From positions 1-64,000 of the forward strand of contig JALCQM010000010.1 in assembly GCA_022651245.1 (NCBI GenBank): DNA of 64,000 bases, read 5' to 3'. The translations under genes and the position numbers were made by a program. Source of the stretch: Lactobacillus sp. (lineage in GTDB: Bacteria; Bacillota; Bacilli; Lactobacillales; Lactobacillaceae). Of this stretch, positions 13,186-21,314 are shown in pieces; the stretch's first letter is position 1; each line of letters begins with the position of its first letter. The notes below the pieces were generated by a model. It saw nothing but the letters and a program-made list of their open reading frames with translations, ran no database searches and was not told where the DNA came from.

Positions 13186-14112
13186 ATGGCAGAAATTATT
13201 GTACCGGTAATTACCGTGTTTGATCAAAATGAAAAACCAGATTTCGAAGGTAACCAAAAGGTAATCGATTATTTGATTCGAAATGGTGTTGATGGGCTTC
13301 TAGTCCTCGGTTCTGCTGGTGAGTTTACGAACTTGAGTGTCAAAGAAAAAATCGAATTCTTCGATTTCTATGCTGAATATGTAGATGGTCGCGTTAAGTT
13401 GCTTGCGGGTACTGGCTGCGTCAGTTATGGCGAAACCAAGCAACTGACACAAGCGGTTCTAAATAAGGGATATGAAGCCGCAGTGGTGATTGAGCCCTAT
13501 TACTTCGCAATTTCACAATCTGAAGTACGGCGTTTCTATGATCGCTTAGCCACAGAAGTTAAAGGTAAGATCTATCTGTACAATTTTCCCGCACGAAGCG
13601 GAATATCGATTGCGCCGCAAACAGTTTCAGATTTAATGAAAGCGCATCCAAATATTGTCGGCTTAAAGGATTCTGTGACAATGCCAGGGCACACCAATGC
13701 AATTTTGCAGGCGCTCGATACCACTAAGGCCAAAATTTATTCGGGCTTCGATGATCAATTCTTCGCCAATATCGCTAGTGGTGGTCAGGGCTGCATTGGT
13801 GCTTTGGCTAACATTGTGCCAGATATCTGGCACGCCTTGGTGTCTGCCAATAATACTGGTAATTATGCACGCACCGTCTACTTAGCAAGTTTGATCGAAC
13901 GTTTGATGCCGCTTTATGATTTGTGTTCTAACCCAGCCGTATTATTGAAGCGGTTAATGCAACATCGTGGCGTTGCAATTTCGGCGACCGGCCTATTCCC
14001 GTTTGACAATGTGGCTGATTCCGTTTATCGGCAGGCAGAAACGCTTTTAGATACTGTCGTGAATGATTTTCTTGAACCTAGGATCACGGTTTCTCAACGG
14101 CAGATTGGCTAA
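13186..14112 (+). CDS. DHDPS/NAL-family aldolase, probably 2-keto-3-deoxygluconate aldolase
   Basis: A 308-residue class I aldolase of the dihydrodipicolinate synthase/N-acetylneuraminate lyase family. The Schiff-base lysine is Lys161 in VGLKDS, and the YNFP tyrosine motif precedes it. True DapA is unlikely because the neighbours are a KDG permease and an altronate-dehydratase-like enzyme; KDG cleavage to pyruvate and glyceraldehyde fits best (inference). The ATG at 13186 follows GGGAGGA; the ATG at 13165 lies upstream of that site. No KDG kinase is encoded next to it, pointing to cleavage without prior phosphorylation. Confidence 0.8.
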   Translation: MAEIIVPVITVFDQNEKPDFEGNQKVIDYLIRNGVDGLLVLGSAGEFTNLSVKEKIEFFDFYAEYVDGRVKLLAGTGCVSYGETKQLTQAVLNKGYEAAVVIEPYYFAISQSEVRRFYDRLATEVKGKIYLYNFPARSGISIAPQTVSDLMKAHPNIVGLKDSVTMPGHTNAILQALDTTKAKIYSGFDDQFFANIASGGQGCIGALANIVPDIWHALVSANNTGNYARTVYLASLIERLMPLYDLCSNPAVLLKRLMQHRGVAISATGLFPFDNVADSVYRQAETLLDTVVNDFLEPRITVSQRQIG

Positions 14113-14149
14113 CGCAAATAGTTGTTGAAAAAATACAGAAGGTGAAAAA

Positions 14150-15181
14150 ATGAAAATTCTAGCCACAGTCAAAAAAATTCCGGGCGGTACGATGGTCGTG
14201 CCATTATTGCTTGGGGCATTTATGAATACCTTTTTCCCGAACATCTTAAAGCTGGGTGGTTTTACCACAGCGGTATTTTCAAGTGCGGGTGCGAACAGTT
14301 TGGTGGGCATCTCCTTAGTCTTTATCGGTAGTCAATTACGGATTCGTGAAGCACCAGAAGCGTTAAAACGTGGTTCAGTGTTGCTGTTAGCGAAGTTTAT
14401 TGCAGGTGGTGGTTTTGGGTTTCTGGTGGCCAAAATATTTGGTCCGACCGGTTTCTTAGGATTATCCGTCCTAGCGGTGACGAGTTGTATTGCTAGTGGG
14501 AACGGTGGCCTGTACATGGCACTGGTTTCTGATTATGGTGAAGCAACAGATGTCGCAGCTCTAAGTATTTTGAATATCAAAGATGGCCCGTTTTTAACGA
14601 TGCTGGCTTTGGGTGCTACGGGTGTCGCACATATTCCATTTATCTCCTTGATTGCCGCAATCGGTCCCTTATTGGTTGGTATTGTGTTGGGCAATCTTGA
14701 TAAGGATATCAAAGAATTTTTGAAACCTGGGATTGACATCATTATTCCTTGTTTTGCCTTTGCCTTAGGAGCAGGGATCAACTTTAAGAGTATCTTGTCT
14801 GCTGGCATGAGCGGGATTCTTTTGGGCTTCTTATGTGTTTTGATTAGCGGTTTTGTCTGCATTTTGTTTGATCGGTTGATTAATCGTCGCCCAGGATATG
14901 CGGGTGCGGCAACCTCTGCCGCTTCTGGTAACTCGGTGGCGACGCCGGCAGCCGTTGCATTGATCGATAAGTCCTGGCACCCCTTCGTGGCGACAGCCAC
15001 GGCACAACTTGCTGCAGCCGTTGTGGTGACAGCGATTCTTGTTCCGTTTGTGACAGCGTTCGTTGCTAAACGCTTCGGCAGTGAGAAAGATAAAGTGAAG
15101 GTAGTTCCTGAAGCGCCAGCCGTAGGCGCAAAGAAAATGGCAACTGCATCTCAGCCGTCGCTGACCCATAGCAATAATTAG
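14150..15181 (+). CDS. kdgT: 2-keto-3-deoxygluconate permease
   Basis: A 343-residue integral membrane protein of the KdgT family, about ten hydrophobic segments, with the family-like N-terminus (KIPGGTMVVPLLLGAFMNTF) and the conserved stretch AATSAASGNSVATPAAVA near residue 255. It takes up 2-keto-3-deoxygluconate or a related sugar acid by proton symport in characterised relatives. The C-terminal ~30 residues are polar and variable. It sits 37 bp after the aldolase gene, which would consume its substrate. Confidence 0.88.
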   Translation: MKILATVKKIPGGTMVVPLLLGAFMNTFFPNILKLGGFTTAVFSSAGANSLVGISLVFIGSQLRIREAPEALKRGSVLLLAKFIAGGGFGFLVAKIFGPTGFLGLSVLAVTSCIASGNGGLYMALVSDYGEATDVAALSILNIKDGPFLTMLALGATGVAHIPFISLIAAIGPLLVGIVLGNLDKDIKEFLKPGIDIIIPCFAFALGAGINFKSILSAGMSGILLGFLCVLISGFVCILFDRLINRRPGYAGAATSAASGNSVATPAAVALIDKSWHPFVATATAQLAAAVVVTAILVPFVTAFVAKRFGSEKDKVKVVPEAPAVGAKKMATASQPSLTHSNN

Positions 15182-15217
15182 AGCCTATAGACAATATAGA
15201 ATGTGAGGAAATTAGAC

Positions 15218-16726
15218 ATGAGTATGAATATGTATCATATTTTAACCCCTAAAGATTCTGTTGCGGTGGCACTGCGGGACTTGCACCAAGGTGATACCTT
15301 TGATACGCCCAAGGGACAGATTGTCTTGAAGGAAGATATTCAGCGCGGTCACAAGTTTGCGTTACAAGCGATTCCTAATGGCACGGATGTCATTAAATAT
15401 GGGTTCAAGATTGGCCATGCCGTTCAGGATATTGCACCTGGGGAGTGGGTGCACACACATAATACGAAGACCAATCTGTCTGGTACGCTCGAATATAGTT
15501 ATGATCCTGTGCCAGATGGCAATGATGCGCCTAAAGACGATCGGACTTTCATGGGGTATAAGCGGGCCAATGGTAAGGTCGGCATTCGTAATGATTTATA
15601 CTTAATCCCAATGGTGGGTTGTGTGAATGCCTTGTTAGACATTGTGGTACAGCAATTTAAGGCATTGCACCCAGATAATGGCTCTTTTGATAATATTATG
15701 ATCCTCAAGCATCCCTATGGGTGTAATCAACTCGGTGGTGATTTTGAGAATACCCGCAATATGCTGATCGATGCCACACTACATCCAAATGCCGGCGGCG
15801 TCTTACTGTTTGGCTTGGGGTGTGAAACAAACCAGATGGACGAGTATCTAGATGCCTTGGAACAAGCTAACGGCGGGCCAATCGATAACGACCGCATCAA
15901 ACATTTGGTCTCCCAAAAAGTCGATGACGAATATGATACTGCGCTAGGTATGCTGGAAGAACTCAATGCTGCCGCTGCGGATGACGTTCGCACCCCGCAG
16001 CCACTTAGTGAATTACGTATTGGTTTGAAATGTGGCGGTTCTGATGGGTTATCGGGTATCACCGCCAATCCATTGTTGGGCCATGTGACTGATTTTGTGA
16101 CGGCGCAAGGTGGGTCGGCAGTCTTGACCGAAGTTCCCGAAATGTTCGGAGCGGAAACGATTCTGATGTCTCGCGCTAAGGATGAAGCGACCTTTGATGA
16201 AATCGTGAAGTTGATTAATGACTTTAAGGATTACTTTATTGAGAACAACCAGCCTGTTTACGAAAATCCGGCGCCAGGTAACTATCAAGGCGGGATTACC
16301 ACGCTAGAAGATAAGTCGCTAGGCTGCACGCAAAAGGCGGGGCGTTCACAGGTGACAGATGTCTTGCGGTATGCGGAGCGAATTAAGTCGCCAGGGTTGT
16401 CGCTACTGGAAGCTCCGGGCAACGATCCTGTATGTGTCTCCGCCGAAGCAGCTGCAGGGTGCCAGATGATCTTGTTTACGACTGGTCGGGGGAATCCGTT
16501 CTCTTCCTTCGTGCCAACAATCAAGGTTTCCTCTAACTCGCCACTAGCAGACAAAAAGCCACGCTGGATTGATTTTGATGCAGGCCAATTATTAGACAAG
16601 CCGATGGCCGAATTATCTGAGCAGTTTATCCAAAAGGTTCTGGATGTGGCAAGCGGCACTAAGACGAACAACGAGAAATACAATATTCATGGCTTTACGA
16701 TGTTTAAGACTGGTGTGACGGTCTGA
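15218..16726 (+). CDS. UxaA/GarD-family sugar-acid dehydratase (altronate dehydratase-like)
   Basis: A 502-residue full-length member of the altronate/galactarate dehydratase family: N-terminal SAF domain (~residues 5-85) and large C-terminal catalytic domain with LKHPYGCNQLG and GCTQKAGRSQV segments that carry the metal-site cysteines. It would dehydrate a hexonate such as altronate to 2-keto-3-deoxygluconate, feeding the aldolase encoded two genes upstream. The ATG at 15218 is 9 bp after GAGGA; the GTG at 15203 overlaps that site. The precise acid cannot be assigned. Confidence 0.85.
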   Translation: MSMNMYHILTPKDSVAVALRDLHQGDTFDTPKGQIVLKEDIQRGHKFALQAIPNGTDVIKYGFKIGHAVQDIAPGEWVHTHNTKTNLSGTLEYSYDPVPDGNDAPKDDRTFMGYKRANGKVGIRNDLYLIPMVGCVNALLDIVVQQFKALHPDNGSFDNIMILKHPYGCNQLGGDFENTRNMLIDATLHPNAGGVLLFGLGCETNQMDEYLDALEQANGGPIDNDRIKHLVSQKVDDEYDTALGMLEELNAAAADDVRTPQPLSELRIGLKCGGSDGLSGITANPLLGHVTDFVTAQGGSAVLTEVPEMFGAETILMSRAKDEATFDEIVKLINDFKDYFIENNQPVYENPAPGNYQGGITTLEDKSLGCTQKAGRSQVTDVLRYAERIKSPGLSLLEAPGNDPVCVSAEAAAGCQMILFTTGRGNPFSSFVPTIKVSSNSPLADKKPRWIDFDAGQLLDKPMAELSEQFIQKVLDVASGTKTNNEKYNIHGFTMFKTGVTV

Positions 16727-16740
16727 AGCTAAGTCGCTCA

Positions 16741-16775
16741 AAGGGTCGAGATCCCATGCGGATCCGGCCTTTTTG
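16741..16775 (+). terminator. Rho-independent terminator of sugar-acid operon
   Basis: Stem of AAGG-GTCG-GATCC with GGATC-CGGC-CTTT (one bulged A), loop CATGC, then a T-run. Confidence 0.65.
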
Positions 16776-16797
16776 AGTGATTCAAGGCTGGATTGTG

Positions 16798-16826
16798 CTA
16801 TACTCGAATTGTGTTCGTATATCCGG
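16798..16826 (+). promoter_or_regulatory. IclR gene -10 element with operator-like box 3
   Basis: A TATACT at 16798-16803 has no convincing -35 partner. TTCGTATATCCGG (16814-16826) lies where the transcript would start and matches the two boxes before the sugar-acid operon. Autoregulation is a plausible inference. Confidence 0.4.
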
Positions 16827-16852
16827 CACAAGAAAAAGAGGGAGGATGTCAG

Positions 16853-17626
16853 ATGGAATTACATAAACCAACTATGCGTGTCTTGAAAATCTTGGAATTG
16901 GTTGATTCTGGACCGAAAGCAGGCGCCAATCTGACCGATATCTCGACGGCAATTGCGGTGCCTAAAGGGACCCTATCACCGATTTTGCGCACGCTTTCTG
17001 AAGCGCGCTATCTTCAATTTAACGAAGACAATGGTCGCTATACAATCGGTTTCAAGGCTTTCGAATTGGGACTTGCATATGGCAGCAATACGGATCTATT
17101 GGCTATGGTACAGCAACGAATGGTCGCACTCGTCAAATCTGTTGGCGAAATCTGTCAGCTTGGCATTTTATCAGGATTAGACGTGTTCTACTTACTTAAG
17201 GAGAATCCTGACAACGCGATTTCAATTCGTAGTACAGTTGGTGCCCGGATTCCAGCCTATGCGACTGGCCTTGGTAAGGCGTTACTGTCAGGTAAGCAAA
17301 ATGATGAAATTCAAGCTTTGTATAAGGATTACCCGTTCAAAAAATTCACGGACAACACGCTGACGTGTGTCGATGATTTGGTCGCACAGATCGATGGGGT
17401 CAGAAGTTCAGGTGTTGCCTACGAACAAGAGGAATCCAAAGGTGATGTTTGTTGTCAGGCAGTACCGTTGGTGATAGACAATCAAATCAAGGCGGCAATC
17501 AGTGTCACTGTGCCGAAGTTTCGGTATTTACCGGAAAAGCAGGAGCTAATCACACAGCAGCTGAAACGGCAAAAGCAGATTATCGAAGATGTTTGCAAGG
17601 TGCAACATTATCATTTTGAGTACTGA
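16853..17626 (+). CDS. IclR-family transcriptional regulator
   Basis: A 257-residue regulator. The N-terminal winged helix spans about residues 1-70 (NLTDISTAIAVPKGTLSPIL) and the C-terminal IclR effector domain about 85-250 with ATGLGKALLSG. IclR proteins in bacteria often sense sugar-acid intermediates such as KDG. Its place directly after the KDG operon and the shared boxes at 12930, 13037 and 16814 suggest it controls that operon. The ATG at 16853 follows GGGAGGAT; the upstream GTG at 16793 lacks such a site. Confidence 0.9.
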   Translation: MELHKPTMRVLKILELVDSGPKAGANLTDISTAIAVPKGTLSPILRTLSEARYLQFNEDNGRYTIGFKAFELGLAYGSNTDLLAMVQQRMVALVKSVGEICQLGILSGLDVFYLLKENPDNAISIRSTVGARIPAYATGLGKALLSGKQNDEIQALYKDYPFKKFTDNTLTCVDDLVAQIDGVRSSGVAYEQEESKGDVCCQAVPLVIDNQIKAAISVTVPKFRYLPEKQELITQQLKRQKQIIEDVCKVQHYHFEY

Positions 17627-17698
17627 GCGGGAATGAAATTATAATTAATCGTTGCGCTAATCATTTCGTTGTTTAGCATTAATTAATGCGATTCAAAT

Positions 17699-17741
17699 AA
17701 AACCAGTACGGACGTGGAATACACGTTTAGTACTGGTTTTT
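17699..17741. terminator. Bidirectional terminator between convergent genes
   Basis: Stem AAAACCAGTAC / GTACTGGTTTT with an inner ACGTG / CACGT extension; T-runs arise on both strands. It serves the IclR gene and the leftward phosphodiesterase group. Confidence 0.8.
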
Positions 17742-17756
17742 AGGCTCAAATTAATA

Positions 17757-18485
17757 CTAATATTCATAGTGATTATTTAAAGTAACCATCTTATCTGCTA
17801 CATCGGTGATGATGCCAGACACGGCTGGCATATTCAGGAACTCTTCTGCGGTCGCGGTGTCGTTTACTGTCCAAGGTCGAATTTTTTTGGGATAGTGTGC
17901 AAGCGCAGTAGGAGATTGCATCAGCGCCTCTGCTTTGGGATGGATTGCCTGGATGAGATCGAGTTGAGCCGCGATAGTGAAAAGTTCAGAATTACCGCGC
18001 ATTATCCAAGCAAGTTCGGTTTCAGGTTCGTAGTGTGCAATTGTAGTAAGTGAGGAAAGGTTAAAGCTTGAGTATAGGTGATCGAATGGTCGAGGTTTGT
18101 TTTGAATTAGGCTACTGACTGCGGCTTCGATTCCTGAATAACGGTGGCGGTCTGTCTTGAATTCAATATTTAAACAGCCACAAAACTCTTGCCGGGTCAG
18201 TAAGTTTAGAACTGACTGTAAACTAGGAATATTAGCGTCAGAATGCAATCCGAAAAGGGGATTAGACTGGATTTGTTCTAAAGTTAAGTCGCCAACAAAT
18301 TCATGGTGGGTTGTCAGCCTAGTCAACTCGTCGTCGTGGACAACAACCAATTGGTGATCCTTTGTAAATTGAACATCGAGTTCGAGCATGTCGCTCCCAA
18401 CGTCAACTGCGTGTTTAAAGGCTACTAAGGTGTTCTCTGGAAATTGATGATTAAGACCGCGATGCGCGGTAATTGTTTTTTTCAT
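17757..18485 (-). CDS. Glycerophosphodiester phosphodiesterase family protein
   Basis: A 242-residue GDPD-type TIM-barrel enzyme cleaving glycerophosphodiesters to glycerol 3-phosphate and an alcohol. Motifs: AHRGLN with the catalytic His at residue 8, ENTLVAF, ELDVQ-TKD and HDDELTRLT. There is no signal peptide, so it should act in the cytoplasm. It is the last gene of a leftward group (phosphoesterase, MgtC-like, HAD, GDPD), all apparently concerned with phosphate esters or ions. Confidence 0.88.
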   Translation of the reverse strand: MKKTITAHRGLNHQFPENTLVAFKHAVDVGSDMLELDVQFTKDHQLVVVHDDELTRLTTHHEFVGDLTLEQIQSNPLFGLHSDANIPSLQSVLNLLTRQEFCGCLNIEFKTDRHRYSGIEAAVSSLIQNKPRPFDHLYSSFNLSSLTTIAHYEPETELAWIMRGNSELFTIAAQLDLIQAIHPKAEALMQSPTALAHYPKKIRPWTVNDTATAEEFLNMPAVSGIITDVADKMVTLNNHYEY

Positions 18486-18495
18486 TTTTAGCTCC

Positions 18496-19272
18496 CTAAA
18501 TTAGGCCAAAATGTTCCAGGCCTAACCTAATTCCATCATGATCATTATCAGATGTAATGAATTCGGCTGCTTTCTTTGCATCATCGATACCATTAGCCAT
18601 TGCTACTCCATGATCAGCCCCTGTAATCATAGAGACATCGTTAGTTCCGTCACCAAATGCAAAGGTAGGGATGCCTTCAAGATGCAATGATTCTTGTATT
18701 TTAAGCATGCCACTATGTTTAGAATTGCCAATTTGAACGGTATCGATTGAGTAGGGGGTATTACGATACAGCGTCAAATGCGGATATGATCGATGGTAGA
18801 TGAGATCATTAGTAGTTGTAAAAATTAATAACATCAGAATTCTGTGATGATAGTAAAATTGTTTATCTGCTAATGGCACCGGCGTGTTGATGAAGTGATA
18901 TGCGGCGGCCACTTGATGCGTACTTTCTGTTGTTGCAATTTGCTTTGTGGAGTAGAAAGCCAATGCATCCCCTAATTGTGCTGTTTGATTTACCAACGAC
19001 GTGATTGTGGTTGTGGGAATGACGCTTTTATATAGCACCTGCCCGTTGTGCTCAATATAACTCCCATTTAAAGCACAAAAAGTATTTAAATGGGCTTGTT
19101 GACGTATGGCTAATATTTCATTTGGTGCGCGCCCAGTGTTAATGACGGGGAGATAGTGATTTTCCTGAAGTCGTTGAAGCGATAATAGCGTGGAAGGAGA
19201 TAATTGCGAGTTTCGATTTAGTAATGTACTATCAAGGTCAAAAAAGACAATGCCACGATAAGCTTGATGCAT
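18496..19272 (-). CDS. Cof-type HAD-IIB phosphatase
   Basis: A 258-residue HAD-IIB hydrolase with motif I FFDLDSTLL at residues 10-18, a C2 cap, and motif IV GDGTNDVSMI. Such proteins dephosphorylate sugar phosphates or cofactors; the substrate is not predictable. A same-length, highly similar paralogue lies at 57309-58085, but this copy uses far more A/T-ending codons, in line with the AT-rich left part of the window. It is 10 bp upstream of the GDPD gene. Confidence 0.88.
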   Translation of the reverse strand: MHQAYRGIVFFDLDSTLLNRNSQLSPSTLLSLQRLQENHYLPVINTGRAPNEILAIRQQAHLNTFCALNGSYIEHNGQVLYKSVIPTTTITSLVNQTAQLGDALAFYSTKQIATTESTHQVAAAYHFINTPVPLADKQFYYHHRILMLLIFTTTNDLIYHRSYPHLTLYRNTPYSIDTVQIGNSKHSGMLKIQESLHLEGIPTFAFGDGTNDVSMITGADHGVAMANGIDDAKKAAEFITSDNDHDGIRLGLEHFGLI

Positions 19273-19290
19273 ATATCTTTGCCTCCTAAA

Positions 19291-19992
19291 TTAAAGACTG
19301 ATCATCCTGGCCTGAACGACGCTATCCATCAGTGAGAGGTCATTAACGATAGTTCCATAATCTGTACTTTTAGGTAATTCCAGTGTAAAAACGCTGGTAT
19401 AAATACGATCGGCTGACAGATTATCAGTGCGAAATATCTCATTATTAACTTGAATTGACTGCGTTTTAAAATAATCACGAACTAATATCTTTGTGGTGTG
19501 TTTGTGTAAATATTTGATTTCAAGTTTGCGATATTGGTTGACCCGGATAACTTTCTGCAACAAAACAAGTACCGCAAAGACAACAACTGCGCTCGCCAGG
19601 CCGATAGCGTAATAACCCATACCGATTGCGATACCGATACCTGCCACTGCCCAGAGTGAAGCTGCGGTTGTAAGACCTGTTACTGCATGACGGGTAATGA
19701 CAATAGTGCCGGCGCCTAAAAAGCCAATTCCGCTGACGACCTGAGCAATCAATCTTGATTCATCAATTTTAAGTACTGAAGCCAGATGTGGATTGGTTGT
19801 TGTCGCCGCAACGACCTGGCAGATAATTTCTTGTTGCGTCAGTGCAATAATACAGGCGCCAACACAGACTAAGACGTGTGTACGAATACCAGCGGGACGA
19901 TTCTTGTGCTCACGATCATAGCCGATCACACCAGCAATGAAAACTGCGGCAATCAAGCGAAGCATAATCTCAAGTATGGAGAGTTTGAACAT
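19291..19992 (-). CDS. MgtC/SapB family membrane protein
   Basis: A 233-residue protein with five hydrophobic segments in the first ~135 residues, containing GYDREHKNRPAGIRTHVLVC and GIGFLGAGTI, hallmarks of the MgtC/SapB family, then a soluble C-terminal domain of about 90 residues. Relatives modulate membrane energetics and magnesium or acid stress; they are not proven Mg transporters. It lies between the HAD and metallophosphoesterase genes in the same leftward transcript. Confidence 0.88.
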   Translation of the reverse strand: MFKLSILEIMLRLIAAVFIAGVIGYDREHKNRPAGIRTHVLVCVGACIIALTQQEIICQVVAATTTNPHLASVLKIDESRLIAQVVSGIGFLGAGTIVITRHAVTGLTTAASLWAVAGIGIAIGMGYYAIGLASAVVVFAVLVLLQKVIRVNQYRKLEIKYLHKHTTKILVRDYFKTQSIQVNNEIFRTDNLSADRIYTSVFTLELPKSTDYGTIVNDLSLMDSVVQARMISL

Positions 19993-20024
19993 TATGGAAT
20001 CACCCTGCTTTCAAATGATCTTGG

Positions 20025-21038
20025 TCAATAGTTGAAATAACGTATTGTTCGGCCGCGGCCAATAGTGTGGACGGCGAGTTGATGATCAACAGTATCTAAA
20101 TTGATTAAGGCAAATGAATTTTCATCTGCTGTGCCGATTTCCTCAGCGCTTTCGTAAACAGAGTTTCGACAATGAATGACGCGCAGCTTTCCCTGCATCT
20201 GATCGGCGTTTTGATGTGTATGGCCGCAGATCCATCCTGCAACGAAACGCGGACCTTGTTGACGAAAATCCGCGTCAAAGGATACCTGGTAATCAGGGAC
20301 ATTTCCTGAAACGTGACAAAGTTTTCCGTCAATAAAGCTATTAATGATCTGGATCATCAAATCATGATTTGGATGTATTTCGGTATGATCAGGAAAAACA
20401 ACGGGCTGAGGATCAAGCGGAGCGTGGCTGATAAATATAACATGATAATTTTTGGGAACATTTTGTAAAGCAACATTAGCAATCCAGCGGAGCTGTTGCT
20501 GCTGCAGCGCAATTTCCCACTGCCTGTAGTGGAGAAGGTTGCTGTTTGCATCGGTAGCTTCGTTAATGTCCGAAGTATCGACGCCAATTAACCGCACATG
20601 CTTAGTAGGATAATCTTTAAAAAAGTACAATGAGTCGCCGTCACGTTGTTCACCATATGAATAAGTAATCGTATTAAAGAGCTGTTTAAATTCATTTCGT
20701 GTAATAATCTCTTTGAGAGGTAGGTGCCAGTTGTAATCTTTAGTGCGCAGGGAACCATCATCGTGATTACCGTTCAGAAGCCAGCGATCACTGTGTCCAG
20801 GAAATGTGGCTTTGGCGATGAACGTTTTAAGATGTTGAACATTAGTAGCTTTGTTGAGTTGAAATCCGTCAATATTATCGCCTCCAAAAACAATAGCATC
20901 AAGAACAGCATCATAGTGCAGAATATCTTGTATATTGTTTAGCATCTGGGGTGCGAATTTGCGGCCACGTCCTTCGTCGTAATGTATATCTGTAATAAAT
21001 CCAAGGTTAAAAGTGGACCCAGAGGGGATTTCCAACAT
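20025..21038 (-). CDS. Calcineurin-like metallophosphoesterase
   Basis: A 337-residue cytoplasmic phosphoesterase with the metal-binding motifs D-x-H (TDIHYDEG), GGDNIDG, GNHDDGS and GHTHQNAD. Substrate unknown; a phosphodiester or nucleotide is possible. I start it at the ATG at 21038 because AAAGGAGG lies just before it; an earlier in-frame ATG at 21080 is unsupported. Its 5' region contains two AACGTT-core operator-like sites, so it may be co-regulated with the divergent sugar operon. Confidence 0.85.
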   Translation of the reverse strand: MLEIPSGSTFNLGFITDIHYDEGRGRKFAPQMLNNIQDILHYDAVLDAIVFGGDNIDGFQLNKATNVQHLKTFIAKATFPGHSDRWLLNGNHDDGSLRTKDYNWHLPLKEIITRNEFKQLFNTITYSYGEQRDGDSLYFFKDYPTKHVRLIGVDTSDINEATDANSNLLHYRQWEIALQQQQLRWIANVALQNVPKNYHVIFISHAPLDPQPVVFPDHTEIHPNHDLMIQIINSFIDGKLCHVSGNVPDYQVSFDADFRQQGPRFVAGWICGHTHQNADQMQGKLRVIHCRNSVYESAEEIGTADENSFALINLDTVDHQLAVHTIGRGRTIRYFNY

Positions 21039-21058
21039 AATACCTCCTTTGTTATGGT

Positions 21059-21093
21059 AAACGTTTTTATGAGCATACACCGAAACGTTTTGA
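21059..21093 (-). promoter_or_regulatory. Two LacI/cre-type operator-like sites before phosphoesterase gene
   Basis: TAAACGTTTTTA (from about 21058) and CCGAAACGTTTTGA (21080-21093) both have the AACGTT core of LacI-GalR/CcpA operators. They are close to the leftward start codon at 21038. Confidence 0.5.
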
Positions 21094-21197
21094 TTATCAA
21101 CGGTGTAAATCGGACGCTATCGACTAAAGATAGATCAAACTCAAAGCTAATTGGAACATATATACAGAAAATAACCTTTATAAAATTAAAATAATGC

Positions 21198-21227
21198 TTG
21201 TTTTTTCGAAACGTTTCGGTTTATACT
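21198..21227 (+). promoter_or_regulatory. Promoter of second sugar operon with LacI-type operator in the spacer
   Basis: TTGTTT (21198-21203) and TATACT (21222-21227) with an 18-bp spacer that contains the perfect 12-bp palindrome CGAAACGTTTCG (21207-21218). Binding there by the LacI regulator encoded at 26238, or by CcpA, would block RNA polymerase. Confidence 0.65.
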
Positions 21228-21314
21228 TTCCGTAAGCCCTTACATAAAGGACTCGTAATTGTTTTGAACTAAGGTAACGGGTATATCTTTGGGTTGATAA
21301 GGAGGAAAAGCTTT

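Noticed and set aside
13186-14112. Dihydrodipicolinate synthase (dapA)
   Set aside because: No lysine-pathway neighbours; adjacent KdgT and UxaA-type genes make a KDG-type aldolase more likely.
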